Source: Streptomyces sp. CB00316
Lineage (GTDB): Bacteria > Actinomycetota > Actinomycetes > Streptomycetales > Streptomycetaceae
Direction: 5' to 3'
Length of the DNA stretch: 64,000 nucleotides
NCBI RefSeq assembly: GCF_001905595.1
Contig: NZ_LIXI01000008.1
Coordinates: forward strand, 186,001-250,000
Part shown: piece by piece, positions 38,143 to 48,391 of the stretch
How the letters are laid out: each line of letters begins with the position of its first letter
How positions within the stretch are numbered: the stretch's first letter is position 1
Notes under the pieces: generated by a model
Told to the model about the DNA's origin: nothing
Seen by the model: the letters and a program-made list of their open reading frames with translations, nothing else
Databases searched by the model: none
Translations under genes and position numbers: made by a program

Positions 38143-41100
38143 CGGACCACCCGGTCGTCGCCCAGAGGTGCCGCCGTGGGGTCGGTCTGCAGGGCGAGCA
38201 GCTGGGAGAGCTGGGTGAGCATCTGGAGCTGGATCCGGGACAGCTCCTGGACCCGCTGGGCCAGCTCCAGATACTCCTTCCGGGTGACGAATCCGGTGTC
38301 CTGCGGGGCCGGGTCAGGGGCTGGACCGGCCGGCCGCCGGGGCGCCGGGACCGACGGCCGGGCGGCCGCGGGCTCCACCCCGCGCGGCTCCGGGACGGGC
38401 ACAGCCGCGGTGGCGGGTCGCGGGACGGTCCGATGCTCCCGGGGCAGCCGCGCCGCGACGAGCTCGGCGAGCAGTCGGGGGGTTCCCGTCTCGTCGAACA
38501 GCTCTCGCATCGTGACTTTGACCCGGTGTTCCTGTTCTATCTCCCGCAGCACATTGATCATGAGAAGCGAGTCCGCACCGAGGTCGAAGAACGGGGTGTC
38601 GGCCGAAACCGAGGTCAGATCCTCGCCGAAGGCGCGGGAGAGCACACCGAGGATGCCGTCCAGCAGCTGCCTGGTCTCCATCGTCTCTGCCGTCACAGTG
38701 CGTTCCTCTCTTGCCGGGGACGTGGGTCCGGGGAGCCTGGGAGGGTCCCCGACCCAGTAGGGGCGGTGCTGGAAGCGATATCCGGGCAGCGGGACACGCC
38801 GCCCTGCGGTGCCTGCCAGGAACGTCTCCCAGCGGACATCCGCTCCCGCGCAGTGCAATGCCGCAGCGGCACCGAAGAGCGCTGTGAGTCCGGTGCCGCG
38901 ATGCAGCGACGGGAGGGCCCGCACCGTCGGCAGGGAGCGGCGGGCCAGACCGCTGAGCGTGGTGTGCGGGCCGATCTCCAGGAGCACGTCGGGCCGTTCA
39001 CCGGCGACGGAACGCAGTGCCGCGTCGTAGCGGACGGGTTCACGGGCATGGCGCACGAAGTGGCCCGGGTCGGGCGTCCAGCCGGGTTCATGGGTCCGGC
39101 CGTCGAGCGAGCTGATGAAGCGGGTCCGTAGGGGGGTGAAGGCGGTCCTCGCCAGGACCTCCCCGAACGCGCCGAGCATCGGTTCCATGGAGGCGGTGTG
39201 GAAGGCGCGGTCCACCGCGAGGCGTTCGTACGGGATGCCCCGGTCATCGAGCACAGCGCACACCTGGTTCACCACCGCGTCGGGACCGGCCAGGACCTGG
39301 GAGTGCTCTCCGTTGGTCACGGCCGGCTCCAGGCCCGGGTGCGAGGCAGCCAGCTCCGCCGTGGCCTCCCGCTCCAGTGCCACGGCCACCATGGCGCCCG
39401 ACTCGCAGCGGTCCCTCATCAGCCGGCCGCGGTTCGTGCTGAGTTCGAGGCCGTCGGCCAGCGACAGGGCCCCGGCGGCGAAGAGCGCGGCGTATTCTCC
39501 GACGCTGTGGCCCGTCACGGCCCAGGGGCGAATGCCGGACTCGTCCCAGAGCCGGACCAGGGCGCACTGCAGGGCGAAGAGCGCCGGCTGCGCCGTCGCG
39601 GTCGGCCAGACCGCCCCGGGGGCGGCGGCCTCCTCGGTGAGGAGGTGCGGCAGTATCGTTTCGCCGGTGAGGCGGCGGTGCTGTGCCTCGCAGGCGTCGA
39701 GCACCTCACGTACGACAGGAAACCGTTCGTACAGCTCCGCCGCGGCTCCGGGACGCAGGGACCCCTGGCCGGTGAACTGGAACACCACCCGGGTGACCGC
39801 GTCGCGTGGTGGGACGGGGTCGCCGGGGGAAGCGGGCGGATCGGGGCGGGATAGCCAGGTGTCGAGGGCATCCGCCAGCCGGGCCGGTGTACTTCCCCGG
39901 ACCGCGATGCGGTGGCGGCCGTGCGAGCGCCCGAGGGCGGCGGTCGTGACGAGATCCGCCAGGGGCAGAGCGGTTCGTCTGCGGAGCACATCGCGCAGGG
40001 ACCGTACGTTGTCGGCCAAGGCTTCTCCGCTCGACGCGGAGACCAGGAGCACGTCGGGCGGGGCTGTGACGGCGGTACGCGGTGCGGGCTCGGGGGCTTG
40101 CTCCAGGACGAGGTGGACGTTGGTGCCGCCGATACCGAGGGACGTGACACCTGCGCGTCGGGGGGTGCCGGTATCGGGCCACGGCCGCAGGGAGCGGGGA
40201 GCGTAAAACGGACCGGTATCCAGTTCGAGCAGCGGATTGGGCTCGGAGAAGCCGGCGATCGGCGGGATCACCCCGTGCTTGAGCACCAGCAGGGCCTTGA
40301 CGAGACCGGCCAGGCCGGATGCCACGTCGAGATGGCCGATGTTGCTCTTGACGGCCCCGAGGGCGCAGTAGCCGTTCCGGTCCGTGTCCTGGCGGTACGC
40401 CGCCCGCGCTCCTTCCAGCTCGATGGGGTCGCCCTTGAGGGTCCCCGTGCCGTGGGTTTCCAGGTAGCCGATGGTGTCCGCGCTGACGCCCGCGTGGTCC
40501 AGGGCCCTGCGTACGGCGTTCTGCTGACCTCGCGCACTGGGAGCCGCGTACGTCTTCTTGCCGGCACCGTCGTTGCACACACCCCAGCCGCGGATGACGC
40601 CGTGGACGGTGTCTCCGTCCGCGAGCGCGCGGGACAGCCGTTTGAGTACGACGGCCAGGACGCCGGTGCCCCCGACGGTTCCGTTCGCGGCCGCGTCGAA
40701 AGCCCGCAGATCGCCGGTCCTGGAGAGGATCGATCCCTTGACGTGGTGGTAGCCGAGGACCTGCGGGACGTGGAGGGCACCGGCACCCACCAGCGCGACG
40801 TCGCATTCGTCGAGCAGCAGGGAGCCGGCGGCCAGTTGCACGGCCACCAGCGAACTGGAGCAGGCCGTCTGCACATTGACGGCGGGGCCGGTGAGGCCGA
40901 GTCGGTAGGCGACCCGGGTCGCGTTGAAGTCGGTGGAGTTGCCGATCATCACCTGCATGCCGGCCAGCCAGTCGCCGATGTCCTCGTTCGGCAGCACGTT
41001 GTTGAGCAGGTAGGACTGCATGTTGTAGAGGTGGTAGCCGGTGCTGGCGTAGACCCCGATCCGTTTCCCGTCCCGCTCGTCGGGGTAGCCGGCGTTCTCC

Positions 41101-41414
41101 AGTGCGTGCTGCGCGCATTCCAGGAAGAGACGGTGCTGGGGGTCGGTGAGGCGGGCCTCACGGGCGCTCATCCCGAAGTGCCGGGCGTCGAATCCGGAGA
41201 TGTCGTCCAGGACGGCCGACGTCCCGATGAAGTCGTCGCGCCGGTACAGCTCATCGGGCACGCCCGCGGCCTTGAGCTCGTCCCGGCCGAATCGGGTGAA
41301 GCGTCTCTCACCGTTGCGGATGATCCGCCACAGGTCCTCCGGGGTGTCCGCACCGGGAAGCCGGAAGGCCATCCCGACCACGGCGATGCGCGGGTCCCTC
41401 TCGCCGATGCCCAT
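38139..41414 (-). CDS. Type I polyketide synthase KS-AT-ACP
   Basis: 1091-aa single module. Ketosynthase active sites: Cys in TACSSSLVA (near 183), His in ETHGTGT and in NIGHLD. Acyltransferase: FTGQGSLRPGA, GHSVGEYAAL, and RAFHTASM, which resembles the HAFH motif of malonyl-specific domains. Carrier protein: GADSLLMINVL. No ketoreductase, so the keto group is left for the aminotransferase domain of the next protein, giving a beta-amino acyl chain. The C-terminus has a short helical segment (YLELAQRVQELSRIQLQML) that likely docks to the NRPS. ATG overlaps the stop of the MFS gene (TGATG). Confidence 0.92.
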
Positions 41415-42667
41415 CAGCCGCGCTCCTCGCGTAAGACACCGGCGGATGGTCGCACCCGGGCATCCGGCCCGACCGGGGGGCGGCGCAGTACGAGGAACGC
41501 CAGGAGGGCAAGGCATCCGGCGATGGCGAGGCCGTGCAAGGAGGCGACCACCTGGAACGGGGAGTAGGACTCCAGGAGGAATCCGCTGACCAGCATCCCC
41601 AGCCCGAACCCGGCGTTCTCGACCGAGGCGGAGAACCCGAACAGCCGTCCGCGCTCCTCGTCGGGGACCGCCTGGAGGCGTGACACGTAGACGACTTCGG
41701 TGATGCCGTCCGCCGCTCCGGCGACAAGCGCCGTCGCGAGCGTCAGCCCGGTCGGCAGACCGCTGAACACGATGATGAACGCTCCCGACATGACGCACGC
41801 GCCGATCGCGAAGGCCCGCTCGCCCAGGGTGCGGCCGCTCCGGCGGGTGTACCGGGCCAGCACCTGCTGGGCGATGATGTTGCCGACCGCCCAGATCGCC
41901 CAGAACTGGCTGATGAAGGTGGCCGGATGCTCGGGGTCGAGCAGGCTGGAGTAGACCGGCAGCGCGACGTTGTGCGAGGAGGACCCCAGCCCGTCCACGG
42001 CTCGCAGGGCGATCATCGCCATCAGCACCGGCGCCACGGCCCGCATCAGCCGGAGGGAACCGCGGCCGGCGCCCGGCGTGCTCTCCCCGGTGCCTTCGCC
42101 TTTCCCGGACCGCGCCCTCGTGCGGATCGGCAGCAGCGCGAGAAGGGTGGCGGACACCAGGAAGGTGCCCGCGTCCAGCACGAAGGCCGCCGCGTATCCG
42201 AGCTGCGCCACCACGACACCCGCCGACGAGAATCCGGCAATCATCGCCAGTGAACGGGCGGTCACCAGCAGACCGTTGGCGCGGGCCCGGTGCTCGGCCC
42301 CCACGATCTCCGGGATGCTGCTCCGCAGAGCCACCTGCGAGAGCGTCGAGCAGCCTCCGGTGACCACAGCGAGGCAGTACAGCAGGGGAAGCCGACCGGC
42401 CTCCGGGGCCATGAGGAGAGCCAGCAGAGCCACGGCCTGGCCGAGGTCCGCACAGATGATCAGGCGCTTCCGGTCGTAGGCCGAGACCAGCCGCCCGCTC
42501 ACGAAGCCCGACGCCACGCTCGTCCCCAGCCGTACGGCCATGAAGAGCCCTGCGGCCAGGGCGCTCCCCGTGACGTCGTAGACGAAGACGCTCAACGCCA
42601 CCATGTTCAGGTAACTGCCATACGCAGAGAGGCCGTTACCAAGAACAAGCAGCCGGAAGTGCTTCAT
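41414..42667 (-). CDS. MFS exporter (EntS/MFS_3-like)
   Basis: 417-aa membrane protein with about twelve hydrophobic segments, beginning MKHFRLLVLGNGLSAYGSY and containing SGRLVSAYDRKRLIICADLG, the cytoplasmic loop typical of the major facilitator family. It resembles EntS-type siderophore exporters and lies directly before the PKS-NRPS genes, so it probably exports the final product. It follows arsR4 after a 286-base gap (42668-42953) in which I see no gene or clear operator. Confidence 0.85.
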   Translation of the reverse strand: MKHFRLLVLGNGLSAYGSYLNMVALSVFVYDVTGSALAAGLFMAVRLGTSVASGFVSGRLVSAYDRKRLIICADLGQAVALLALLMAPEAGRLPLLYCLAVVTGGCSTLSQVALRSSIPEIVGAEHRARANGLLVTARSLAMIAGFSSAGVVVAQLGYAAAFVLDAGTFLVSATLLALLPIRTRARSGKGEGTGESTPGAGRGSLRLMRAVAPVLMAMIALRAVDGLGSSSHNVALPVYSSLLDPEHPATFISQFWAIWAVGNIIAQQVLARYTRRSGRTLGERAFAIGACVMSGAFIIVFSGLPTGLTLATALVAGAADGITEVVYVSRLQAVPDEERGRLFGFSASVENAGFGLGMLVSGFLLESYSPFQVVASLHGLAIAGCLALLAFLVLRRPPVGPDARVRPSAGVLREERG

Positions 42668-42953
42668 TCACAACCTTTCGGAGACGCACTCGGCAGCAAC
42701 GTCGGACGCCCGCCGGACCATCTGCAGATGCCGCGCCGACCCCCGGGCGAGGCTCCCTCTCCCCGGACACGAGCCACTCATGCACCTGCCAAGTCCGTCA
42801 AGCTCTGCCCATCCGTCACGGGGTTCACACCAAGCTCCCGAAGCTTCAGGTGCCACAGGCTTCGCCCCCTTCCGCTCGGGGCCGCGGCCGACGTCGGCGG
42901 GGCGGAATCGCTCAGCGCCACGGCGAGGACGACGACCCCGCCCCAGCCGGAGT

Positions 42954-43334
42954 TCAGCTGTCGGTGGCGGCCGGACGCAGGTCGAGCATGGCGGACATGG
43001 CAGCGACGACGGAGGGTGCGACCCGGTAGTAGACCCAGGTCCCTCGCCGCTCCGAGGTCAGGAGGCCGGCTTCGCGAAGCTTCTTCAGGTGGTGGGAGAC
43101 GGTCGGCTGGGAGACGCCGACGTCCATGATGTCGCACACGCACGCTTCGCCTGCCGGATGCGAGGCAACCCTGGAGAACAGCCGCAGCCGCACCGGGTCC
43201 GAGAGCGCCTTGAACATCGCGGCCATCCGCTTCGCGTCCGGCACGGACAACTCCCCGGCCGTGATGGGCGGGCAGCACGGCACGACCACTTCCGGGCCCA
43301 GGACGGGCAGCGCGACACCCTCATACTTCGACAT
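42954..43334 (-). CDS. arsR: ArsR-family As(III)-type repressor (arsR4)
   Basis: 126-aa ArsR protein closely similar to arsR1: Cys20-Cys21 (VPCCPP), Cys65 and Cys67 (EACVCDI), HTH VGVSQPTVSHHLKKLREAGLL and wing SERRGTWVYYR. Its promoter region faces that of a deleted flavoprotein gene and contains direct repeats of an ArsR-like element. Upstream of the MFS-PKS-NRPS operon on the same strand, so it may control product assembly. Confidence 0.9.
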   Translation of the reverse strand: MSKYEGVALPVLGPEVVVPCCPPITAGELSVPDAKRMAAMFKALSDPVRLRLFSRVASHPAGEACVCDIMDVGVSQPTVSHHLKKLREAGLLTSERRGTWVYYRVAPSVVAAMSAMLDLRPAATDS

Positions 43335-43338
43335 GTGC

Positions 43339-43393
43339 CTATGTTGACACTCATCGATACCGGTGACAAGCTCTATACATAGACACTAATCGA
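43339..43393. promoter_or_regulatory. Direct repeats of an ArsR-like element
   Basis: TTGACACTCATCGA (43344-43357) and TAGACACTAATCGA (43380-43393) agree in 12 of 14 bases, 36 bases apart, between arsR4 and the divergent flavoprotein remnant. The first, with CTATG in front, matches the element before arsR1 on its opposite strand. Probably ArsR binding sites. Confidence 0.5.
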
Positions 43394-43438
43394 AACAGAG
43401 GCCGGACCTGCCGCCTCTCCCCGGAGGACATCATCGCC

Positions 43439-43842
43439 ATGACCACCACCACCGCGGATCTGCCGGTCGTCGTGATCGGATCGGGCCCGGCCGGCCTTGC
43501 CGCCGCCGCCCACCTCGTCGAGCGCGGCCTCGTTCCGCTTGTCCTGGAAGCCGGGCCCGCCGCCGCCGCGCACCGGCCTTCCTCGCCATGACCGGCTACG
43601 AACAGGTCCGCTCCGTCGCCGCCGCCCTCGCCGGCGACCTCGAAGCAGCCGACCGCACCGAACTCACCCTCCCCGAAACCGGAGTCTGTGGCGGAGCCGG
43701 ACTCTTCGACGACCCGGCCACACCCCAAGCCGACGGCGGCTGCGCGACGCCGGAACCCACCCTGGTCCAGCTCGGTACCGGTACACGGGCCGCTGCCGAA
43801 ACCGTGGGCGAAGCACCGGCGGGCGGTTGCTGCGGCTCGTGA
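43439..43842 (+). pseudogene. Internally deleted FAD-dependent oxidoreductase of the ars type
   Basis: The first part encodes a normal FAD-binding start (MTTTTADLPVVVIGSGPAG, through LVERGLVPLVLEAGPAAA) and then runs into a TGA. The second part, in another frame, has what looks like the C-terminus of the same flavoprotein family: AFLAMTGYEQVRSVAAAL, LPETGVCGGAG, and a tail ending GGCCGS. Most of the middle is missing and the join is out of frame. The family often accompanies arsenic genes in actinomycetes. The lost gene was divergent from arsR4 and itself carried a Cys-Cys tail. Confidence 0.7.
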
Positions 43843-43917
43843 CCGCGACTGCTGAGGTTGGATGCGTGGTGTCGTAGGGAGTGACGGCTGGCCGGTGGCT
43901 GAGGTATCACCGGAGGC

Positions 43918-44365
43918 ATGCGGTATCCACAAGGGGGCGGGCTGACCGCCGAACGGCAGCAGTTCCGCGAAGAGTTACGGCTCCAGGCGGCCGAGCGGTT
44001 CGCCCGAGGCGAGGGCAGTACCGCGATCGCCAGAGATCTGCGGGTCAGGGTCCGCTCGGTCCAGCGATGGCGTCACGCGTGGGCCGAGGGCGGCCCGCGA
44101 TCCCTGCGGTCGCATGGGCCGGCGTCACTGCCGAGGCTGAGCGACCGGCAGTTCGCTCAGCTGGAGGCGCAGCTGGCCAAGGGGCCGGCCGCGCATGGCG
44201 GTCGCGGGGTGGGTCAAGGAGGTGTGGCCCCGCGCGGAAGGTTGGCGGCGGCCCGACCGTCCTCGTCCCAGACAACCTCAACGTCCACACCTCAACCCCG
44301 TCGAAGGCATCTGGTCCCTCCTTCGGCGCGGCTGGCTCTCCAACGTCGCGGGTGCGCAGGGCGGC
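43918..44365 (+). pseudogene. IS630-type transposase remnant
   Basis: The start encodes a normal IS630-family HTH region (LQAAERFARGEGSTAIARDL, VRSVQRWRHAWAEGG, then LSDRQFAQLEAQLAKGP). After about 90 codons the frame is lost. A later piece in another frame encodes LNPVEGIWSLLRRGWLSN, the end of the DDE domain of these transposases. The middle, with most catalytic residues, is deleted. Confidence 0.7.
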
Positions 44366-44391
44366 AGGTAGTGGATGGTCAGCCAGTCCCG

Positions 44392-44511
44392 GGTTTCGGC
44401 GAACTCCCGCAGACCTGCGGCTTCATCATCGTCCCGCTCCATGGCACGACGGGCCGGGACCTGGCAGGACCAGCCGTTACGCACCAACAGCTTCCGCACA
44501 CCCTGAGGCAT
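44392..44511 (-). pseudogene. Second IS630-type fragment, opposite strand
   Basis: About 40 codons: VRKLLVRNGWSCQVPARRAMERDDDEAAG resembles, on the minus strand, the winged-helix segment of IS630-type transposases. It abuts the dehydrogenase fragment and is not part of the preceding remnant, so two insertions met here. Confidence 0.5.
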
Positions 44512-44998
44512 CGGTGCTCCAGGCCCGCTCTCTCACAACACTGCTAGCAACCAGTGAGGTGGTCTCCCTGCACCTGCCGCTCACTGCGCAGACCCGAGGG
44601 TTGATCGGGCGGGCGGAGATGGCCCTGATGCGCCCCGGGTCGATCCTGCTGAATACCGCCAGGGGCGGGATCGTTGACGAGCAGGCGCCGGCCGAGGCTC
44701 TGCGCGACCCCGCACACCCACTCATGGCGGCCGCCATCGACACCTTCGAGCGCGAGCATGCCGCCTTTACCTCGCCGCTCGTCGGTCTACCGCACGCACT
44801 GCTGACCCCCCATGTCGCCGGGATGACCAGGAGCGCCATGGCCACGGCAGCCCTTCGCTGCGCGGACCACATCGCGGCCCTGCTCGCCGACCCCCCGGAC
44901 GGCGTACCCAAGATGGCACGCGGACGCGGCTCCAGGTCGATCTTCGATCTCGGCAACCTTGATCATCTGGCGTCGCGTTCCGTCGTTTCCACCCGGGC
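44512..44998 (+). pseudogene. D-2-hydroxyacid dehydrogenase, 5' truncated
   Basis: Encodes only the C-terminal half of an NAD-dependent D-isomer 2-hydroxyacid dehydrogenase: SEVVSLHLPLTAQTRGLIG, LLNTARGGIVDE, AAIDTFEREHAAF and LLTPHVAGMT with the catalytic His. The N-terminus, with the first catalytic domain and the start of the NAD-binding fold, is gone, cut off at the IS630 fragment. The frame continues to 45065 with sequence that looks non-coding after about 44910. Confidence 0.7.
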
Positions 44999-45191
44999 AT
45001 GCCCCCAAGGACCACCGAAGCTGTGCTGTCTGGAGACACTTCCGCGGTGGGGAAATGAGTGCTGACGATGGCACTGACCTCGATCGAGCCCGTCGTGGCG
45101 GCCCATACCCGGACGCGGAAGGGGGCGGTGGCGAGCCGTCCCCTTCCACATGGTCCTGGCAGTCACTCCGCTCCCGCCCTGTCCTGGGCAG

Positions 45192-45626
45192 TCAGTCGGC
45201 CAGAGGCAAAGCGGCCGCTATCACGTTCCGCTCCTTGCGGCCGACCAGCGGGAAGATGATTTTCAGGCCTTGCTCACTGTCCGTCGAGGAGATGACGAAG
45301 GATGAGTTGAGCACCCGCTCCTTGATCTCCGAGCGGACGAGACCGGCGCGCGGGATCGTCATCAAATGTTCTTCGGGCCGGGCGAACGTCGGGCTCGCTC
45401 GGAAGATGAAGATGCGGCGGTCGGTCATCGCCAGGTACATGGGGGTCGGCACCGGGATCACGGCCATTCCACCGCCGCTCAGGATGGCCGAGGCTGCCGC
45501 GAACGCTGCCGTCCGGCGCACGGTGACGGAACTCAGGTTCACGATGGTCGTCACCTCAACCTGCTCATCGGGCTCGAGCATGGGGTCGATGGCGGCCAAA
45601 AGAAGTCGGCGGCGCTTGCCGTTCAC
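45192..45626 (-). CDS. Small conserved-looking protein with hydrophobic segment
   Basis: 144-aa protein. GTG at 45626 (MNGKRRRLLLAAIDPMLEPD) has CAGGAG seven bases upstream. A hydrophobic stretch (TAAFAAASAILSGGGMAV) is followed by PMYLAMTDRRIFIFRA, a pattern seen in PH-like/bacterial GRAM-type proteins of actinomycetes. The rest is soluble. Function is unknown; nothing links it to the arsenic genes. It is flanked by decayed DNA. Confidence 0.65.
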   Translation of the reverse strand: MNGKRRRLLLAAIDPMLEPDEQVEVTTIVNLSSVTVRRTAAFAAASAILSGGGMAVIPVPTPMYLAMTDRRIFIFRASPTFARPEEHLMTIPRAGLVRSEIKERVLNSSFVISSTDSEQGLKIIFPLVGRKERNVIAAALPLAD

Positions 45627-46106
45627 GTGCGTACTCCTGAAAGGTCGGGCGTGACCGTACGGGACTGTCCCGTATGGCTTACGGCTGTCCGGCTCCCCTG
45701 GCGCCGCAGGGTCCAGGTCCCGGTGCCCCGAAGACAGGCGGGCCGAAGTCCCGCGCGGAGCCCGGCCGGCGTGAGTCGTCGGCATACCTTGCCATACGTG
45801 GTCAGGGACTCATTGAGATACCCCCGACACATGTCTGAGAAAGACGGTGAACGTGATCGTGAAGTGCGACACGCCGACCGGCAGCACCTCGTGGCGCTGG
45901 TCGGCCCCGCCTGACGGTGGGCCGACGCAGCAATACCGGCCCCGCGATCACCTTGTTCTCGTCATGGCCACAACCGACAGCCGACGATCCACCTGCAAGC
46001 CCAACCACGAGCTTCGTGCAACCGCCTACCCGGCCTTCTCCTCCGGTGCCGGTGCGATACCTGTGGGGCAAGGCGCCCCCAGTTCGTCCCGAACGGGGCC
46101 ATTAGC
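45627..46106. other. Gene-free stretch
   Basis: No reading frame here has the codon bias or sequence character of a gene, and no hairpin or repeat stands out. It lies in the decayed zone right of the cluster. Confidence 0.4.
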
Positions 46107-46406
46107 TTGATCCTCGTCCTGCCGACCCCGGCGTACCTCTTCATCTCACCACGTGAGAACGCGTCAGCCCTGCCTCACCGTCCGGCGCGGGGAGTTCCTC
46201 GCCATTCTCGGGGGTCCAGCAAGGCCAGCAACTACGTGGTGCAGGTCGAGTTCGTCGACGCGTCCGGCACCCGTCTCGGCGAGGCGTCCGCAGCGGCGAG
46301 CAACGTCGCTCCGGAGCAGGAGGTGAACACGAAGGCGCAGGGACTGGACCAGATCACCACCAAGGTGACCTGCCGGATCACCGACGTGACCCGGTACGCC
46401 TCCTGA
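46107..46406 (+). pseudogene. C-terminal fragment of an FxLYD-like secreted domain protein
   Basis: The last ~65 codons encode SSKASNYVVQVEFVDASG, LGEASAAASNVAPEQEVN and a final TCRITDVTRYAS, matching the end of actinobacterial FxLYD-type extracellular beta domains. The preceding codons do not look like the rest of such a protein (no signal peptide or linker), so the 5' part seems lost. A short intact gene with a start at 46107 cannot be excluded. Confidence 0.45.
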
Positions 46407-47623
46407 GCAGGCCATGCCGCCCCCGGCCCGCCGAGCAGCCCCGGGGGCACCGGAGGACATCCTCTATGGCCCCGAGCTGCACAGTCCGGTACTGACGTCG
46501 AGCGGCGGCGCGGGCTACGAGGAGTTCGGCGGCTACACCCAGCCCGACCGGCCCGAGATCCCCCGGCCCACCGCTTTCGCCCGGATCGAGCAGTCGGGCC
46601 GGCGGGCACGTGGGCCGCGCACCGTACGAGGTGAGGGGGCCGCCCACGGCGACATCAACGGCTACGGCAGCCGCGTCGGCTTCCTCAAGCTCATCTGGCC
46701 CCTCGGCCGGCGCCGGACCCTTCTGGCACCGACCGAGACGACGGAGGTACAGGCAGCCGGCGCCGCAGACCAACCCTGTGCCGCTATCCGAGCGCCTGGC
46801 GGTGGTGCGGCCGACGCCGAGTGCGCTCCACCGTGTCCGGAGCTCGGCCGGTGCCGACTCCAGCGCTCCATCGCAGCCAGGGCCGCGGGCGCCACCCCGT
46901 CCGGCGCCGCCACCGTGGTCCGCGCCGGGGCCATGCCGGGGAGGGCGGCGGCTGGTTCGGTGCGGACGAACCGGGCTCGACCCGGTGCGGGCCGTGTACC
47001 ACCAGCAGACGAACATGCCGGAACCATCCGTCCGAAAGCTCACCTGAGGCAGCCCGGCAAGATGTCCGTCTTCGGGCTTGGAGCGATCCCACATGCTCCT
47101 TGGGCCAGCGAGCATCCCCGACAGGCCGAACGACCGCAACGCACCCCACATGACGCGTCTGCAGGATCATGGGAGACGGTCAGCAGCTCGCACCTCGCCC
47201 GGATCAGCAACTCGCCCCACCTGCTCACCAGGGAAAGCACAGGTCAACAAGGCTCCGCTCGGCTCGCTGCTTCCCTCGGGCTTGAAGGCCGAGTGGGCGT
47301 GACGGACATCAAGTTCCCCCAGCTCAGTGGATTGCCCCTTCCGATCTCCAGTGTGCGACAGGTGTCGTGGACGGAGGCGGTCTGATGCTGTTCTTCGAGA
47401 GCCTGCTGGCGCATCTGGCCGGTGACTACTGGGTTATCGATGCAAAGGGTGTGTCCGCCTTGCGCTGTGTCTCTTGAGCAGATGTTGCGCATGCCAGTGG
47501 AGGGGACGGGACTTGTCTCGCTGCGTCTCTGGAAAGAATCATGGAATCAGAGACCTAGTGACTGCCTGTCGTGACATGATCACTTCTCGTAATGAGCCAT
47601 CTGCGGTGCAGGAGGAGTAAGCC
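46407..47623. other. 1.2-kb stretch without a recognisable gene
   Basis: Open frames here are long only because of GC content. One reading (YGPELHSPVLTSSGGAGYEE near 46460) looks somewhat protein-like but breaks down after about 60 codons; it may be a relic of a neighbouring gene. I see no insertion-sequence ends or RNA gene. Confidence 0.4.
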
Positions 47624-47857
47624 ATGACAGAGATGACGGACGTCAGCGACACGTGGATCACGACGAAGGTGAAGGCCGACTTGGTGACTGAAAGGGGCAT
47701 CCCCGGTTCGGACATCAAGGTGGAGACGAACAAGGGTGTGGTCAGCCTCTCCAGCACCACGGTGTGGACGGATGCCCAGAAGGCCACGGCCGTAGCCATC
47801 ACCCGGAAGATCAAGGGAGTTAGGGCCGTCAGTGCTGATGGACTGCGGTCTGAGTAA
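47624..47857 (+). CDS. BON-domain protein
   Basis: 77 aa forming one BON domain (SDTWITTKVKADLVTERGIP, IKVETNKGVVSLSSTTVWTD, KIKGVRAVSADGL). BON domains bind phospholipids or act in envelope stress responses. GGAGGAG precedes the ATG. No signal peptide. It stands alone between the decayed zone and the recombinase module. Confidence 0.8.
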   Translation: MTEMTDVSDTWITTKVKADLVTERGIPGSDIKVETNKGVVSLSSTTVWTDAQKATAVAITRKIKGVRAVSADGLRSE

Positions 47858-47928
47858 CGACGTAGGACGCGGCAGGAGTGTCTCGGTTGGGTGGCCAGTT
47901 GAGGTCCACTCCGGCGGGTGAACGGAGC

Positions 47929-48390
47929 TCACGGCCGGCGCAGGGGAACGACGTCGAAGACGTCGTTCCCCTGCCGCTGTTCGGGGAGAAGGGCCGGGTT
48001 CAGCTGGCGACGGAGCCGCTGGAGCTCGTCGTCCTGGGCCGCCAGCGCGGAGAGGGCGAGCTGGTGCTGCATTTTGAGCTGGCTGAGCTCGGTATGGGTG
48101 CGGGCGAGTTTGTGGGTGAGCCTCTGGTTCTGTTCCCGTAGGCGGGTAATCCGGGCTTCACGAGGGTCGGGTTGTTGGCCTGCGGCCCAGGCAGCGGTTC
48201 GCCGCTTCTCGAACTCGTCCTTGAGGTGGCCCCAGGTTCGATAGAGGGCAGCGCGGGAGATGCCCGCTTCGCGGGCGAGGGTCTTGACGTCGCAGGCCCC
48301 TGCGGCTGGGATCTGCCCGGCGAGGAGCCGGTCGATGGCCGCCCGGATCCGCCGTTCGGTCTGATTGCGTTGCTCAGGACTCAGTGCCAT
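47929..48390 (-). CDS. TnpC-like accessory protein of recombinase module A
   Basis: 153-aa protein: N-terminal HTH-like part (DVKTLAREAGISRAALYRTW) followed by a long coiled coil (REARITRLREQNQRLTHKLA, then LKMQHQLALSALAAQDDEL). This layout fits the small third protein (TnpC/DUF6262-like) that accompanies paired tyrosine recombinases in Tn554-like elements. Its ATG is one base after the stop of the upstream recombinase gene. The 3' end overlaps a 33-bp palindrome. Confidence 0.7.
   Translation of the reverse strand: MALSPEQRNQTERRIRAAIDRLLAGQIPAAGACDVKTLAREAGISRAALYRTWGHLKDEFEKRRTAAWAAGQQPDPREARITRLREQNQRLTHKLARTHTELSQLKMQHQLALSALAAQDDELQRLRRQLNPALLPEQRQGNDVFDVVPLRRP
47941..47973. repeat. 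33-bp perfect palindrome at the end of the tnpC-like gene
   Basis: CAGGGGAACGACGTC (47941-47955) and its exact complement (47959-47973) flank GAA. It is inside the last codons and could be a terminator or a recombination/binding site near the element's end. Confidence 0.6.
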
Positions 48391-48391
48391 G

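Noticed and set aside
44278..44511. A separate small gene on the minus strand
   Set aside because: The first 40 codons match an IS630 transposase segment and the rest is shadow of the plus-strand remnant.
46414..47385. 323-codon open frame
   Set aside because: Protein-like for about 60 codons at most, then Arg/Ala/Pro-rich shadow sequence; no start signal or family match.
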